Notes: generated by a model not told the origin, from the sequence alone. 64,000 bases of DNA from Viola odorata (GCA_963691705.1 OY829541.1:30392719-30456718), one strand, 5' to 3'; shown: positions 1-9,819, counted from the first letter of the stretch. A program made the numbers and translations.

Positions 1-609
1 GTGCCTATTTTTGCAAAACCTAGGCCATTGCGCCTTGATCTTTCTAACCCAATTCCGTTTGTTTCCTTTACTTTGGTTGTTCACTCTCATGACCAGAACA
101 AGAGCAGGTTGTTGGAAGAGGAGAAGCCTCTTACCTTACCACCAAGAAGAGGGAAAGAGCCTTGTGCATCCAGGGTGCCTAATTTGGCAAAACCTAACCA
201 AAAGGGTATGATATGGGTCTCTTTCCTAAGGAGCGATTTGAGTGAGTATATGAACATCATTAATATTTATGCTTCTGATTATAAAGTTAATTTAATTGAT
301 GATGATTATATACAAGAGCCAAAGGCCAAGTTATATACCTTTGAAAACTACTTGCAAAAGTGCAAGCGGTTTGGTGTGTTAACTAGGCCGAGAGGTCTTA
401 CTTTCCCTAACACAAAATTATTTGAATCTTCACATATATTTATATTGTTTGATCATTCTGCCATATGTGAGATTTATGATAAAATTGTGGGTAAATCGAC
501 TGGACTTAAGGGAACTCTATTCAAGCGTGATCACTTATTTAGGTCACATGACCTTTTGCGAAATTTTGATGAATATGATGCGTTTGATAGTTGTTTGGTG
601 AGTTACTGA
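1..609 (+). CDS. Partial copy of array ORF1 (3' part, no start in window)
   Basis: This is the last 202 codons of the 520-codon frame seen complete at 3650-5212, cut by the window edge. The GTG at position 1 is only the first in-frame codon, not a start. It contains the second copy of the 174-bp internal duplication and then sequence I do not recognise. It ends at a TGA, four bases before the ATG of the next frame. Confidence 0.5.
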   Translation: MPIFAKPRPLRLDLSNPIPFVSFTLVVHSHDQNKSRLLEEEKPLTLPPRRGKEPCASRVPNLAKPNQKGMIWVSFLRSDLSEYMNIINIYASDYKVNLIDDDYIQEPKAKLYTFENYLQKCKRFGVLTRPRGLTFPNTKLFESSHIFILFDHSAICEIYDKIVGKSTGLKGTLFKRDHLFRSHDLLRNFDEYDAFDSCLVSY

Positions 610-612
610 AGT

Positions 613-1824
613 ATGTTTGAAATTACTAACTTAGTTTTAAGGAGTGTTATGTCTTTACATGATGTTTCTTTAAGTTTTGATAGTAATTTTAATGGAAAAC
701 CTTTTTTCGCGAAGTTGCTTGAGTTTTTACACCGATTTAATCCTTATGCTACTAATTCTAATTTTTATAGAACTTATAGTGATTATTTAGTTGAAACAAG
801 GTCTATGTTTTGTATGCATAAAGGATATCATAGCAAGCGTGAGCGCTTAATTTGGTTGTGTAGCTCGTTACAGAAATTGACTGTGTATTGGTCATATGAT
901 GATGGTTTAATACATCAATATAACACAACTATTACTAACATACTATTTAAGGATGTTATGCTTTCACATCTTGTTCCTTTGAGTATTGTTAGTAATCATA
1001 GCAAGGAGTCACTTGGCGACTCGCGGATGGAATTGTGGAGGAGACTGAGCACGACAATGCTAAATTGGACACCTTGTCAACCACAATTGGGAGTTTCTAA
1101 CCGCATGAATAAAAGAACGTTTGGTTCTGTATGGCATGTCTTTGTTTGTAAGTATATGTTTGCATGGGAAGAATGTCTTCTGTTTGTTTTATTTACTTCC
1201 TACCTTATCACGCTTGCCATTATTTTTAGTCAGTTGGTGAAACTCGTGTGTTGTTTTACTCATATGACACCTTTCGGTTTGATGTTGCTGCTTTTGAGAG
1301 AGTTATTTAGTATAGGTGGCAGCAAGGGACAATCCAAGTGCTATGGTGTGGACAGCCGATGGACAATCCAACGCATTGCCCTATTCAAGGACATTGCAGC
1401 CGAAATGGATCTACAAGGTTGGTATGGCTCCATTCGTGATTACTTTGATATTTCTAACTTAAGGTTGTTGGATGCAGGTGATGAGGATGTTGCTGATCTG
1501 GATTCGAGGGCGAATCCTTCTCAAGATGGATGGGATGATACGATCCCAGCCAGGGCCAACCCTAGTGATGCACCCACAGGCGCAACCACCCGCGTCAAGG
1601 CCCGAGCCTTGGAGGATGCAGCCGTGAGCCTCCCATTGCCACCCACAGGCCCGATCACTTGTGCCAGGGCCCGAGCCCTACAAGTGAGGCTCAGTAGCCT
1701 CATCCACATGGAACTGAAGGCAGAGACAGCCTCAGAAGAAGCCAGCCTGCGCGCGCCCCAGCCGCGCCTTGTGACCTTGATCCGTGCCGCGGATGGGCCA
1801 CACTTGGCCACTTCGGACGTTTAG
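613..1824 (+). CDS. Array ORF2, 403 aa, unrecognised N-terminus with Pol C-terminal tail
   Basis: The frame follows ORF1 in phase after a TGA and one AGT codon, so ORF1 and ORF2 are one frame interrupted by a single stop. The first two thirds match no family I recognise; a stretch near residues 185-235 is strongly hydrophobic and could span a membrane. The last third aligns with the end of the autonomous polyproteins: a FDIS-type motif before the polypurine tract, an SRANPS motif at it, then the LTR-encoded basic tail with a GPITCARAR motif. The final 289 nt lie inside the LTR. Whether it is translated is unknown. Confidence 0.45.
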   Translation: MFEITNLVLRSVMSLHDVSLSFDSNFNGKPFFAKLLEFLHRFNPYATNSNFYRTYSDYLVETRSMFCMHKGYHSKRERLIWLCSSLQKLTVYWSYDDGLIHQYNTTITNILFKDVMLSHLVPLSIVSNHSKESLGDSRMELWRRLSTTMLNWTPCQPQLGVSNRMNKRTFGSVWHVFVCKYMFAWEECLLFVLFTSYLITLAIIFSQLVKLVCCFTHMTPFGLMLLLLRELFSIGGSKGQSKCYGVDSRWTIQRIALFKDIAAEMDLQGWYGSIRDYFDISNLRLLDAGDEDVADLDSRANPSQDGWDDTIPARANPSDAPTGATTRVKARALEDAAVSLPLPPTGPITCARARALQVRLSSLIHMELKAETASEEASLRAPQPRLVTLIRAADGPHLATSDV

Positions 1825-2684
1825 GTCCACCAGCGCCCTTTTCCTATTTTTGACCAGGCCATGTTCATTTATAATACAATAGAGGAGTCCAGGCCAAAAA
1901 TCAGGAGAAACGCCCAAAGGATTTGGGACAGGCCCAAATCACAAGCCCGCATTGGACAGCGAAAGCCACTGCAGAGCCTTTTGAATATTGGAGCATATTT
2001 CCTCGCACAATATTCATCCCAGAACTTAATATATGTGTTAGGAAGTTTCCCTCCAAGTTTCAGTGGGAACGCTCGAGGGAATAAGGAAAACGCCTTGTTT
2101 CCTTAAAACGTGATTCGGCGGACCCGCAAGCAAAGCCACTTGGGCCTTTTGACCTAAACGGCGGCGCCTGCACTTCTATCCTTATTATTAGACTTTATTT
2201 ATGTTAATTTAGGGTTTCAGAACTTATTTGGATGGGTGGCTTGTTGCCAATTTCGTTTAAGTCATTATTTAGAAACTAAACTAGTTTCCATTTTTGGAAT
2301 TAGGGTTTTGCGCTTCCTTAAAAAGGAGCCGCCCATGTTATTTTCAGCAGACTTTGATTATTGATTATTGAAAGAATATTGCTTGGGATCTTTATCCACT
2401 TGTTCTTGATGAACCTTGCAACTAATTGAGTTTCGTGCATTCGATTAGCTTGTCAAGTAAAACTTGAAAGCACCTTTCATTGAGTCATTCGTTCTTTGGA
2501 TTGCCAAGCATTGCGATTTGGAGATTCAAAGGTTTGACGCAAGATCCTCAAGGGATTCTGCGTGGAGTGCCAAGCATTGCGACTTGGAGATTCACGTGTC
2601 TTCTTCGAGTTATTTTCCGCATTGAAAGCCACGTCGTCGGACAACGATCTAAGGAGGGCGTTCTAGCCTACAAGGAACGCATCA
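1536..2684 (+). repeat. Array LTR copy 1 (1149 bp)
   Basis: Starts TGATACGATCC and ends GCATCA, giving TGAT/ATCA inverted termini. The preceding purine-rich AAGATGGATGGGA is a degenerate polypurine tract. U3 encodes the last 96 residues of ORF2. A weak TATA-like TTAAAAAG lies at 2318-2325. In the 3' part (U5), a segment of about 27 bp beginning GCCAAGCATTGCGA occurs twice, near 2502 and 2570. The boundaries agree with the other four copies to the base. Confidence 0.92.
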
Positions 2685-2957
2685 GTTGGTAGCGGAGCTC
2701 AGCTGTCCCGACTTGGTAAATCTATCCCTTTAATTATTGCGTTTTCTTTGTTAGAATTGGTATTCCTTCTTCTCTTCTACACCAATTCTCTTGCGTGCTG
2801 TGTGTTAGTTGTCTTGTGTCATTTGTGTCTTGTGTGTGCGGTTAGTGTGCACATCATCCCAACGATTTGTAGGTCTTTACTATTGTCAAAAAAAAAAAAA
2901 CAAAAACAAAGTCCCCCAAAGTGTCTTAGTTAATTTGTGTTTTCAGTTGCGTTGAAA

Positions 2958-2997
<40 letters not shown>

Positions 2998-3543
2998 AGA
3001 AAAAGAGAGCAATTTTCGTCAGAAAAACAGAACAGAGGCGAAATCAGTACCATTCAAAAACAATAATCAGGTACTTTCAGAATCCAATACTAGAGTGAAT
3101 TTGTGACTCATAGCAAAAAGAATCATTGGATTTTGAATTGGGAATCAAAAGTTGTGGCAAAAACAAGTTTCAAAACCCTAATCGCATGCCATTAGCGTTT
3201 TTGAGTTGTCAATTAACTCAATCTGTGTATTTTGAGCTTTTATTTGATTCCAAGACTACTGTGCCTTCCTACTCTGTAGTACACTTGATTGATTGATTGA
3301 TCTTTGCAATTGAATCGAGTATACTACCTCAAAATTTTCTTTCTACACTAGTTTTCTTTGTGTGTCTCTTTGGAAGCTTTTCTTGAAATTTCTTCGAGTC
3401 AGGTTCATCTTGGACGACTGGAGGAGGATCTGAGGCAATCTGATTGTGAGATTATTAGAGAGACAAACACGAGAGTAAACACGTGAGGGAGTGATAGTTT
3501 TAGGCAATTTTACGCTTGGAAAATTTTCTATTTGAATTTCAGG
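2685..3543 (+). other. Leader of array unit 1 with candidate intron
   Basis: Untranslated leader between LTR and gag start. TTGGTAAAT at about 2713 resembles a 5' splice site and TTTCAG ending at 3542, next to the ATG at 3544, resembles a 3' splice site, giving a candidate intron of about 827 nt (2716-3542). An A34 run occupies 2961-2994, followed by GAGAGAAAAAGAGAG. A block at about 3446-3497 with GAGAGTAAACACGTGAGGGA is shared with the C, D and F families. No ORF of note. Confidence 0.6.
2687..2704 (+). other. Primer-binding-site-like sequence, array unit 1
   Basis: TGGTAGCGGAGCTC begins two bases after the LTR end. It differs at two of the first twelve bases from the common plant initiator-Met PBS TGGTATCAGAGC. 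Equivalent sites begin at 7290, 11894 and 16496. Confidence 0.7.
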
Positions 3544-3687
3544 ATGTCAGGAAATCCAGAAAAGGAGGCTACGGTTGTGAATGATGTAGCCAAGGCTTTG
3601 CAAGACATAGCAGCCCAGCTCCAGGACATGGAAGCTTGGAGGCAGCAGTATGAGGCTAAGCGATCACAAAAAATCATATGGCGATGA
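3544..3687 (+). pseudogene. Gag N-terminal remnant, array unit 1 (47 aa)
   Basis: The ATG sits directly after the candidate 3' splice site, the position of gag starts in the C, D and F elements. The 47-residue product begins MSGNPEKEA and looks like the short amphipathic gag N-terminus. It ends at TGA 3685-3687 because the frame is shifted relative to the overlapping long frame that starts at 3650. The capsid core present in autonomous relatives (RQRFVP, WWEQ region) is deleted downstream. All four complete units share this arrangement. Confidence 0.6.
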
Positions 3688-5212
3688 TCGCAAGTGGAGG
3701 GACTACAATCGTTGTGATGTGAGCATGAGTAGCATCCGACCGAAAGTTTCACCCTTCAAGGGCAAGAGAGACCCCAACACTGGTTTGACGAGAGGTATTC
3801 CTTCTTCAACTCATGTGCGAACGCGAGATATTTTATGTCATACATGCACAGGCCGAGGGCACACTTCAATCCAATGTCCCAACAATAAAGTGAGCATTAA
3901 GGATCATGGTACGAAGAAGTGTAGTCAAGTTAACAATGCCAAGACTACTCGTCTGCAACATGTTCTTAGCAATAATGATGAGACCAAGGGAATTCAGTTG
4001 GCTGCCCTTACTAGTAGTGTTGTGAATACACAAGGTGAGATGGTAGCAAGTGACGATGGGCATGTGACGGTCGTATCCAAGAATGCTAAGGTGCTTGTTG
4101 AGCGCAATATGATTGAACCAGAAACAACTCTTGCTGGAATTAAGAACAATAAAAATCTTGAGAGCAAAAAAGGAGAGTTGAGTGAAAAGAAAGAGAGTGA
4201 GAAAAACAGCCCCCATGAAAAGAGTGAGCATGGGCAAAGAGATGAAATAAAAAACAGCCCCCATGAAAAAAGTGAGCATGGGAAAAGAGATGAGAGTTTA
4301 AAACATTCGCATGAAAAGAGTAAGCATGCAGAGAGTGGCATTGAGATATCAAAAGGAGAGGTGTGTGTTTATGCCAAGAGAGAAAAAGTGAGGGATACAA
4401 TACATGTGCAAAAAATCTGTTTTGGCGCAAGCCTCCAAAAACTGAATTTTTGGCCATTACGCTTAGATTTTCCTAACGCTAATCCGTTTGTTTTCTCTTA
4501 TATTATCCTTTCTCTTAATGTTCAGAACAAGAGCAGGTTGTTAGCAGAAGAGAAGCCTCTTACCTTACCACCAAGAAGAGGGAAAGAACCTTGCACATCT
4601 GTGGTGCCTATTTTTGCAAAACCTAGGCCATTGCGCCTTGATCTTTCTAACCCAATTCCGTTTGTTTCCTTTACTTTGGTTGTTCACTCTCATGACCAGA
4701 ACAAGAGCAGGTTGTTGGAAGAGGAGAAGCCTCTTACCTTACCACCAAGAAGAGGGAAAGAGCCTTGTGCATCCAGGGTGCCTAATTTGGCAAAACCTAA
4801 CCAAAAGGGTATGATATGGGTCTCTTTCCTAAGGAGCGATTTGAGTGAGTATATGAACATCATTAATATTTATGCTTCTGATTATAAAGTTAATTTAATT
4901 GATGATGATTATATACAAGAGCCAAAGGCCAAGTTATATACCTTTGAAAACTACTTGCAAAAGTGCAAGCGGTTTGGTGTGTTAACTAGGCCGAGAGGTC
5001 TTACTTTCCCTAACACAAAATTATTTGAATCTTCACATATATTTATATTGTTTGATCATTCTGCCATATGTGAGATTTATGATAAAATTGTGGGTAAATC
5101 GACTGGACTTAAGGGAACTCTATTCAAGCGTGATCACTTATTTAGGTCACATGACCTTTTGCGAAATTTTGATGAATATGATGCGTTTGATAGTTGTTTG
5201 GTGAGTTACTGA
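3650..5212 (+). CDS. Array ORF1, 520 aa: gag zinc knuckle, repetitive linker and unrecognised region
   Basis: Residues near 40-50 (SPFKGKRDPN) match the start of the gag core, but the core is missing and the frame jumps to a CCHC zinc knuckle at about residues 63-76 (CHTCTGRGHTSIQC). A Lys/Glu/His-rich linker follows with imperfect NSPHEKSEHG-type repeats at about residues 186-228, equivalent to the protease-RT linker of autonomous relatives. Next comes a 58-residue tandem duplication (about 270-385), then about 135 residues I cannot assign. No catalytic domain is present. The first ATG overlaps the gag remnant, so the real start is uncertain. The frame stops at TGA 5210-5212 and resumes in phase at 5216. 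Confidence 0.5.
   Translation: MRLSDHKKSYGDDRKWRDYNRCDVSMSSIRPKVSPFKGKRDPNTGLTRGIPSSTHVRTRDILCHTCTGRGHTSIQCPNNKVSIKDHGTKKCSQVNNAKTTRLQHVLSNNDETKGIQLAALTSSVVNTQGEMVASDDGHVTVVSKNAKVLVERNMIEPETTLAGIKNNKNLESKKGELSEKKESEKNSPHEKSEHGQRDEIKNSPHEKSEHGKRDESLKHSHEKSKHAESGIEISKGEVCVYAKREKVRDTIHVQKICFGASLQKLNFWPLRLDFPNANPFVFSYIILSLNVQNKSRLLAEEKPLTLPPRRGKEPCTSVVPIFAKPRPLRLDLSNPIPFVSFTLVVHSHDQNKSRLLEEEKPLTLPPRRGKEPCASRVPNLAKPNQKGMIWVSFLRSDLSEYMNIINIYASDYKVNLIDDDYIQEPKAKLYTFENYLQKCKRFGVLTRPRGLTFPNTKLFESSHIFILFDHSAICEIYDKIVGKSTGLKGTLFKRDHLFRSHDLLRNFDEYDAFDSCLVSY
4206..4340 (+). repeat. Coding minisatellite in the linker, array unit 1
   Basis: Three imperfect copies of a motif with core CATGAAAAGAGTGAGCATG, bounded by CATG tetramers and read as HEKSEH or HEKSKH. 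Other complete units have it at about 8810-8944, 13412-13546 and 18013-18147. Related repeats occur at the same polyprotein position in C, D1 and D2, and single copies in A, B and F. Confidence 0.8.
4456..4803 (+). repeat. Two-copy 174-bp tandem duplication inside array ORF1
   Basis: Two diverged copies of a 58-codon segment, offset by 174 bp (for example CAGAACAAGAGCAGG at 4523 and 4697). Both keep the frame and encode EEKPLTLPPRRGKEPC. Present in every unit; the window starts inside the second copy of a truncated unit. Confidence 0.8.
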
Positions 5213-5215
5213 AGT

Positions 5216-6427
5216 ATGTTTGAAATTACTAACTTAGTTTTAAGGAGTGTTATGTCTTTACATGATGTTTCTTTAAGTTTTGATAGTAATTTTAATGGAA
5301 AACCTTTTTTCGCGAAGTTGCTTGAGTTTTTACACCGATTTAATCCTTATGCTACTAATTCTAATTTTTATAGAACTTATAGTGATTATTTAGTTGAAAC
5401 AAGGTCTATGTTTTGTATGCATAAAGGATATCATAGCAAGCGTGAGCGCTTAATTTGGTTGTGTAGCTCGTTACAGAAATTGACTGTGTATTGGTCATAT
5501 GATGATGGTTTAATACATCAATATAACACAACTATTACTAACATACTATTTAAGGATGTTATGCTTTCACATCTTGTTCCTTTGAGTATTGTTAGTAATC
5601 ATAGCAAGGAGTCACTTGGCGACTCGCGGATGGAATTGTGGAGGAGACTGAGCACGACAATGCTAAATTGGACACCTTGTCAACCACAATTGGGAGTTTC
5701 TAACCGCATGAATAAAAGAACGTTTGGTTCTGTATGGCATGTCTTTGTTTGTAAGTATATGTTTGCATGGGAAGAATGTCTTCTGTTTGTTTTATTTACT
5801 TCCTACCTTATCACGCTTGCCATTATTTTTAGTCAGTTGGTGAAACTCGTGTGTTGTTTTACTCATATGACACCTTTCGGTTTGATGTTGCTGCTTTTGA
5901 GAGAGTTATTTAGTATAGGTGGCAGCAAGGGACAATCCAAGTGCTATGGTGTGGACAGCCGATGGACAATCCAACGCATTGCCCTATTCAAGGACATTGC
6001 AGCCGAAATGGATCTACAAGGTTGGTATGGCTCCATTCGTGATTACTTTGATATTTCTAACTTAAGGTTGTTGGATGCAGGTGATGAGGATGTTGCTGAT
6101 CTGGATTCGAGGGCGAATCCTTCTCAAGATGGATGGGATGATACGATCCCAGCCAGGGCCAACCCTAGTGATGCACCCACAGGCGCAACCACCCGCGTCA
6201 AGGCCCGAGCCTTGGAGGATGCAGCCGTGAGCCTCCCATTGCCACCCACAGGCCCGATCACTTGTGCCAGGGCCCGAGCCCTACAAGTGAGGCTCAGTAG
6301 CCTCATCCACATGGAACTGAAGGCAGAGACAGCCTCAGAAGAAGCCAGCCTGCGCGCGCCCCAGCCGCGCCTTGTGACCTTGATCCGTGCCGCGGATGGG
6401 CCACACTTGGCCACTTCGGACGTTTAG
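5216..6427 (+). CDS. Array ORF2, 403 aa, second copy
   Basis: Identical in predicted protein to the copy at 613-1824. It is in phase with ORF1 across the TGA at 5210-5212. The last 289 nt lie in the LTR beginning at 6139. Hydrophobic middle and Pol-like C-terminal tail as in the first copy. Confidence 0.45.
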   Translation: MFEITNLVLRSVMSLHDVSLSFDSNFNGKPFFAKLLEFLHRFNPYATNSNFYRTYSDYLVETRSMFCMHKGYHSKRERLIWLCSSLQKLTVYWSYDDGLIHQYNTTITNILFKDVMLSHLVPLSIVSNHSKESLGDSRMELWRRLSTTMLNWTPCQPQLGVSNRMNKRTFGSVWHVFVCKYMFAWEECLLFVLFTSYLITLAIIFSQLVKLVCCFTHMTPFGLMLLLLRELFSIGGSKGQSKCYGVDSRWTIQRIALFKDIAAEMDLQGWYGSIRDYFDISNLRLLDAGDEDVADLDSRANPSQDGWDDTIPARANPSDAPTGATTRVKARALEDAAVSLPLPPTGPITCARARALQVRLSSLIHMELKAETASEEASLRAPQPRLVTLIRAADGPHLATSDV

Positions 6428-7287
6428 GTCCACCAGCGCCCTTTTCCTATTTTTGACCAGGCCATGTTCATTTATAATACAATAGAGGAGTCCAGGCCAA
6501 AAATCAGGAGAAACGCCCAAAGGATTTGGGACAGGCCCAAATCACAAGCCCGCATTGGACAGCGAAAGCCACTGCAGAGCCTTTTGAATATTGGAGCATA
6601 TTTCCTCGCACAATATTCATCCCAGAACTTAATATATGTGTTAGGAAGTTTCCCTCCAAGTTTCAGTGGGAACGCTCGAGGGAATAAGGAAAACGCCTTG
6701 TTTCCTTAAAACGTGATTCGGCGGACCCGCAAGCAAAGCCACTTGGGCCTTTTGACCTAAACGGCGGCGCCTGCACTTCTATCCTTATTATTAGACTTTA
6801 TTTATGTTAATTTAGGGTTTCAGAACTTATTTGGATGGGTGGCTTGTTGCCAATTTCGTTTAAGTCATTATTTAGAAACTAAACTAGTTTCCATTTTTGG
6901 AATTAGGGTTTTGCGCTTCCTTAAAAAGGAGCCGCCCATGTTATTTTCAGCAGACTTTGATTATTGATTATTGAAAGAATATTGCTTGGGATCTTTATCC
7001 ACTTGTTCTTGATGAACCTTGCAACTAATTGAGTTTCGTGCATTCGATTAGCTTGTCAAGTAAAACTTGAAAGCACCTTTCATTGAGTCATTCGTTCTTT
7101 GGATTGCCAAGCATTGCGATTTGGAGATTCAAAGGTTTGACGCAAGATCCTCAAGGGATTCTGCGTGGAGTGCCAAGCATTGCGACTTGGAGATTCACGT
7201 GTCTTCTTCGAGTTATTTTCCGCATTGAAAGCCACGTCGTCGGACAACGATCTAAGGAGGGCGTTCTAGCCTACAAGGAACGCATCA
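6139..7287 (+). repeat. Array LTR copy 2 (1149 bp)
   Basis: Same length and termini as copy 1 (TGATACG...GCATCA). A PBS-like TGGTAGCGGAGC begins at 7290. Confidence 0.92.
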
Positions 7288-7563
7288 GTTGGTAGCGGAG
7301 CTCAGCTGTCCCGACTTGGTAAATCTATCCCTTTAATTATTGCGTTTTCTTTGTTAGAATTGGTATTCCTTCTTCTCTTCTACACCAATTCTCTTGCGTG
7401 CTGTGTGTTAGTTGTCTTGTGTCATTTGTGTCTTGTGTGTGCGGTTAGTGTGCACATCATCCCAACGATTTGTAGGTCTTTACTATTGTCAAAAAAAAAA
7501 AAACAAAAACAAAGTCCCCCAAAGTGTCTTAGTTAATTTGTGTTTTCAGTTGCGTTGAAATAT

Positions 7564-7601
<38 letters not shown>

Positions 7602-8147
7602 AGAAAAAGAGAGCAATTTTCGTCAGAAAAACAGAACAGAGGCGAAATCAGTACCATTCAAAAACAATAATCAGGTACTTTCAGAATCCAATACTAGAGT
7701 GAATTTGTGACTCATAGCAAAAAGAATCATTGGATTTTGAATTGGGAATCAAAAGTTGTGGCAAAAACAAGTTTCAAAACCCTAATCGCATGCCATTAGC
7801 GTTTTTGAGTTGTCAATTAACTCAATCTGTGTATTTTGAGCTTTTATTTGATTCCAAGACTACTGTGCCTTCCTACTCTGTAGTACACTTGATTGATTGA
7901 TTGATCTTTGCAATTGAATCGAGTATACTACCTCAAAATTTTCTTTCTACACTAGTTTTCTTTGTGTGTCTCTTTGGAAGCTTTTCTTGAAATTTCTTCG
8001 AGTCAGGTTCATCTTGGACGACTGGAGGAGGATCTGAGGCAATCTGATTGTGAGATTATTAGAGAGACAAACACGAGAGTAAACACGTGAGGGAGTGATA
8101 GTTTTAGGCAATTTTACGCTTGGAAAATTTTCTGTTTGAATTTCAGG
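7288..8147 (+). other. Leader of array unit 2 with candidate intron
   Basis: Same layout as unit 1. The A-run (7565-7598) is preceded by ATATC rather than ATATA. The last bases before gag read TTTCAGG. A G replaces the A found near 3528 in unit 1 (TTTTCTGTTTG). Confidence 0.6.
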
Positions 8148-8291
8148 ATGTCAGGAAATCCAGAAAAGGAGGCTACGGTTGTGAATGATGTAGCCAAGGC
8201 TTTGCAAGACATAGCAGCCCAGCTCCAGGACATGGAAGCTTGGAGGCAGCAGTATGAGGCTAAGCGATCACAAAAAATCATATGGCGATGA
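8148..8291 (+). pseudogene. Gag N-terminal remnant, array unit 2
   Basis: Copy of the 47-codon gag start with the same premature TGA and overlap with the long frame. Confidence 0.6.
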
Positions 8292-9816
8292 TCGCAAGTG
8301 GAGGGACTACAATCGTTGTGATGTGAGCATGAGTAGCATCCGACCGAAAGTTTCACCCTTCAAGGGCAAGAGAGACCCCAACACTGGTTTGACGAGAGGT
8401 ATTCCTTCTTCAACTCATGTGCGAACGCGAGATATTTTATGTCATACATGCACAGGCCGAGGGCACACTTCAATCCAATGTCCCAACAATAAAGTGAGCA
8501 TTAAGGATCATGGTACGAAGAAGTGTAGTCAAGTTAACAATGCCAAGACTACTCGTCTGCAACATGTTCTTAGCAATAATGATGAGACCAAGGGAATTCA
8601 GTTGGCTGCCCTTACTAGTAGTGTTGTGAATACACAAGGTGAGATGGTAGCAAGTGACGATGGGCATGTGACGGTCGTATCCAAGAATGCTAAGGTGCTT
8701 GTTGAGCGCAATATGATTGAACCAGAAACAACTCTTGCTGGAATTAAGAACAATAAAAATCTTGAGAGCAAAAAAGGAGAGTTGAGTGAAAAGAAAGAGA
8801 GTGAGAAAAACAGCCCCCATGAAAAGAGTGAGCATGGGCAAAGAGATGAAATAAAAAACAGCCCCCATGAAAAAAGTGAGCATGGGAAAAGAGATGAGAG
8901 TTTAAAACATTCGCATGAAAAGAGTAAGCATGCAGAGAGTGGCATTGAGATATCAAAAGGAGAGGTGTGTGTTTATGCCAAGAGAGAAAAAGTGAGGGAT
9001 ACAATACATGTGCAAAAAATCTGTTTTGGCGCAAGCCTCCAAAAACTGAATTTTTGGCCATTACGCTTAGATTTTCCTAACGCTAATCCGTTTGTTTTCT
9101 CTTATATTATCCTTTCTCTTAATGTTCAGAACAAGAGCAGGTTGTTAGCAGAAGAGAAGCCTCTTACCTTACCACCAAGAAGAGGGAAAGAACCTTGCAC
9201 ATCTGTGGTGCCTATTTTTGCAAAACCTAGGCCATTGCGCCTTGATCTTTCTAACCCAATTCCGTTTGTTTCCTTTACTTTGGTTGTTCACTCTCATGAC
9301 CAGAACAAGAGCAGGTTGTTGGAAGAGGAGAAGCCTCTTACCTTACCACCAAGAAGAGGGAAAGAGCCTTGTGCATCCAGGGTGCCTAATTTGGCAAAAC
9401 CTAACCAAAAGGGTATGATATGGGTCTCTTTCCTAAGGAGCGATTTGAGTGAGTATATGAACATCATTAATATTTATGCTTCTGATTATAAAGTTAATTT
9501 AATTGATGATGATTATATACAAGAGCCAAAGGCCAAGTTATATACCTTTGAAAACTACTTGCAAAAGTGCAAGCGGTTTGGTGTGTTAACTAGGCCGAGA
9601 GGTCTTACTTTCCCTAACACAAAATTATTTGAATCTTCACATATATTTATATTGTTTGATCATTCTGCCATATGTGAGATTTATGATAAAATTGTGGGTA
9701 AATCGACTGGACTTAAGGGAACTCTATTCAAGCGTGATCACTTATTTAGGTCACATGACCTTTTGCGAAATTTTGATGAATATGATGCGTTTGATAGTTG
9801 TTTGGTGAGTTACTGA
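8254..9816 (+). CDS. Array ORF1, 520 aa, second complete copy
   Basis: Predicted protein identical to that of 3650-5212: CCHC knuckle, HEKSEHG linker repeats, 58-residue duplication and an unassigned C-terminal part, ending at the same TGA. Identity across units points to recent duplication rather than long independent evolution. Confidence 0.5.
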   Translation: MRLSDHKKSYGDDRKWRDYNRCDVSMSSIRPKVSPFKGKRDPNTGLTRGIPSSTHVRTRDILCHTCTGRGHTSIQCPNNKVSIKDHGTKKCSQVNNAKTTRLQHVLSNNDETKGIQLAALTSSVVNTQGEMVASDDGHVTVVSKNAKVLVERNMIEPETTLAGIKNNKNLESKKGELSEKKESEKNSPHEKSEHGQRDEIKNSPHEKSEHGKRDESLKHSHEKSKHAESGIEISKGEVCVYAKREKVRDTIHVQKICFGASLQKLNFWPLRLDFPNANPFVFSYIILSLNVQNKSRLLAEEKPLTLPPRRGKEPCTSVVPIFAKPRPLRLDLSNPIPFVSFTLVVHSHDQNKSRLLEEEKPLTLPPRRGKEPCASRVPNLAKPNQKGMIWVSFLRSDLSEYMNIINIYASDYKVNLIDDDYIQEPKAKLYTFENYLQKCKRFGVLTRPRGLTFPNTKLFESSHIFILFDHSAICEIYDKIVGKSTGLKGTLFKRDHLFRSHDLLRNFDEYDAFDSCLVSY

Positions 9817-9819
9817 AGT

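Noticed and set aside
613..1824. Array ORF2 as an env-like gene
   Set aside because: It has hydrophobic stretches, but no signal peptide, no processing site, and it lies in frame between linker remnant and Pol tail rather than after pol. Kept as unrecognised.
2961..2994. A-run as the poly(A) tail of a LINE or SINE
   Set aside because: No TSD or element body adjoins it, and it sits at an equivalent leader position in several LTR families.
4206..4340. CRISPR-like repeat array
   Set aside because: Copies are imperfect, adjacent, in a coding frame and lack unique spacers of constant length.
4140..4457. Minus-strand frames rich in Phe/Leu/Ser/His, repeated in every array unit
   Set aside because: They are antisense to the Lys/Glu-rich linker; complementing AAAGAG-type codons gives hydrophobic residues. 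No independent start context or homology.
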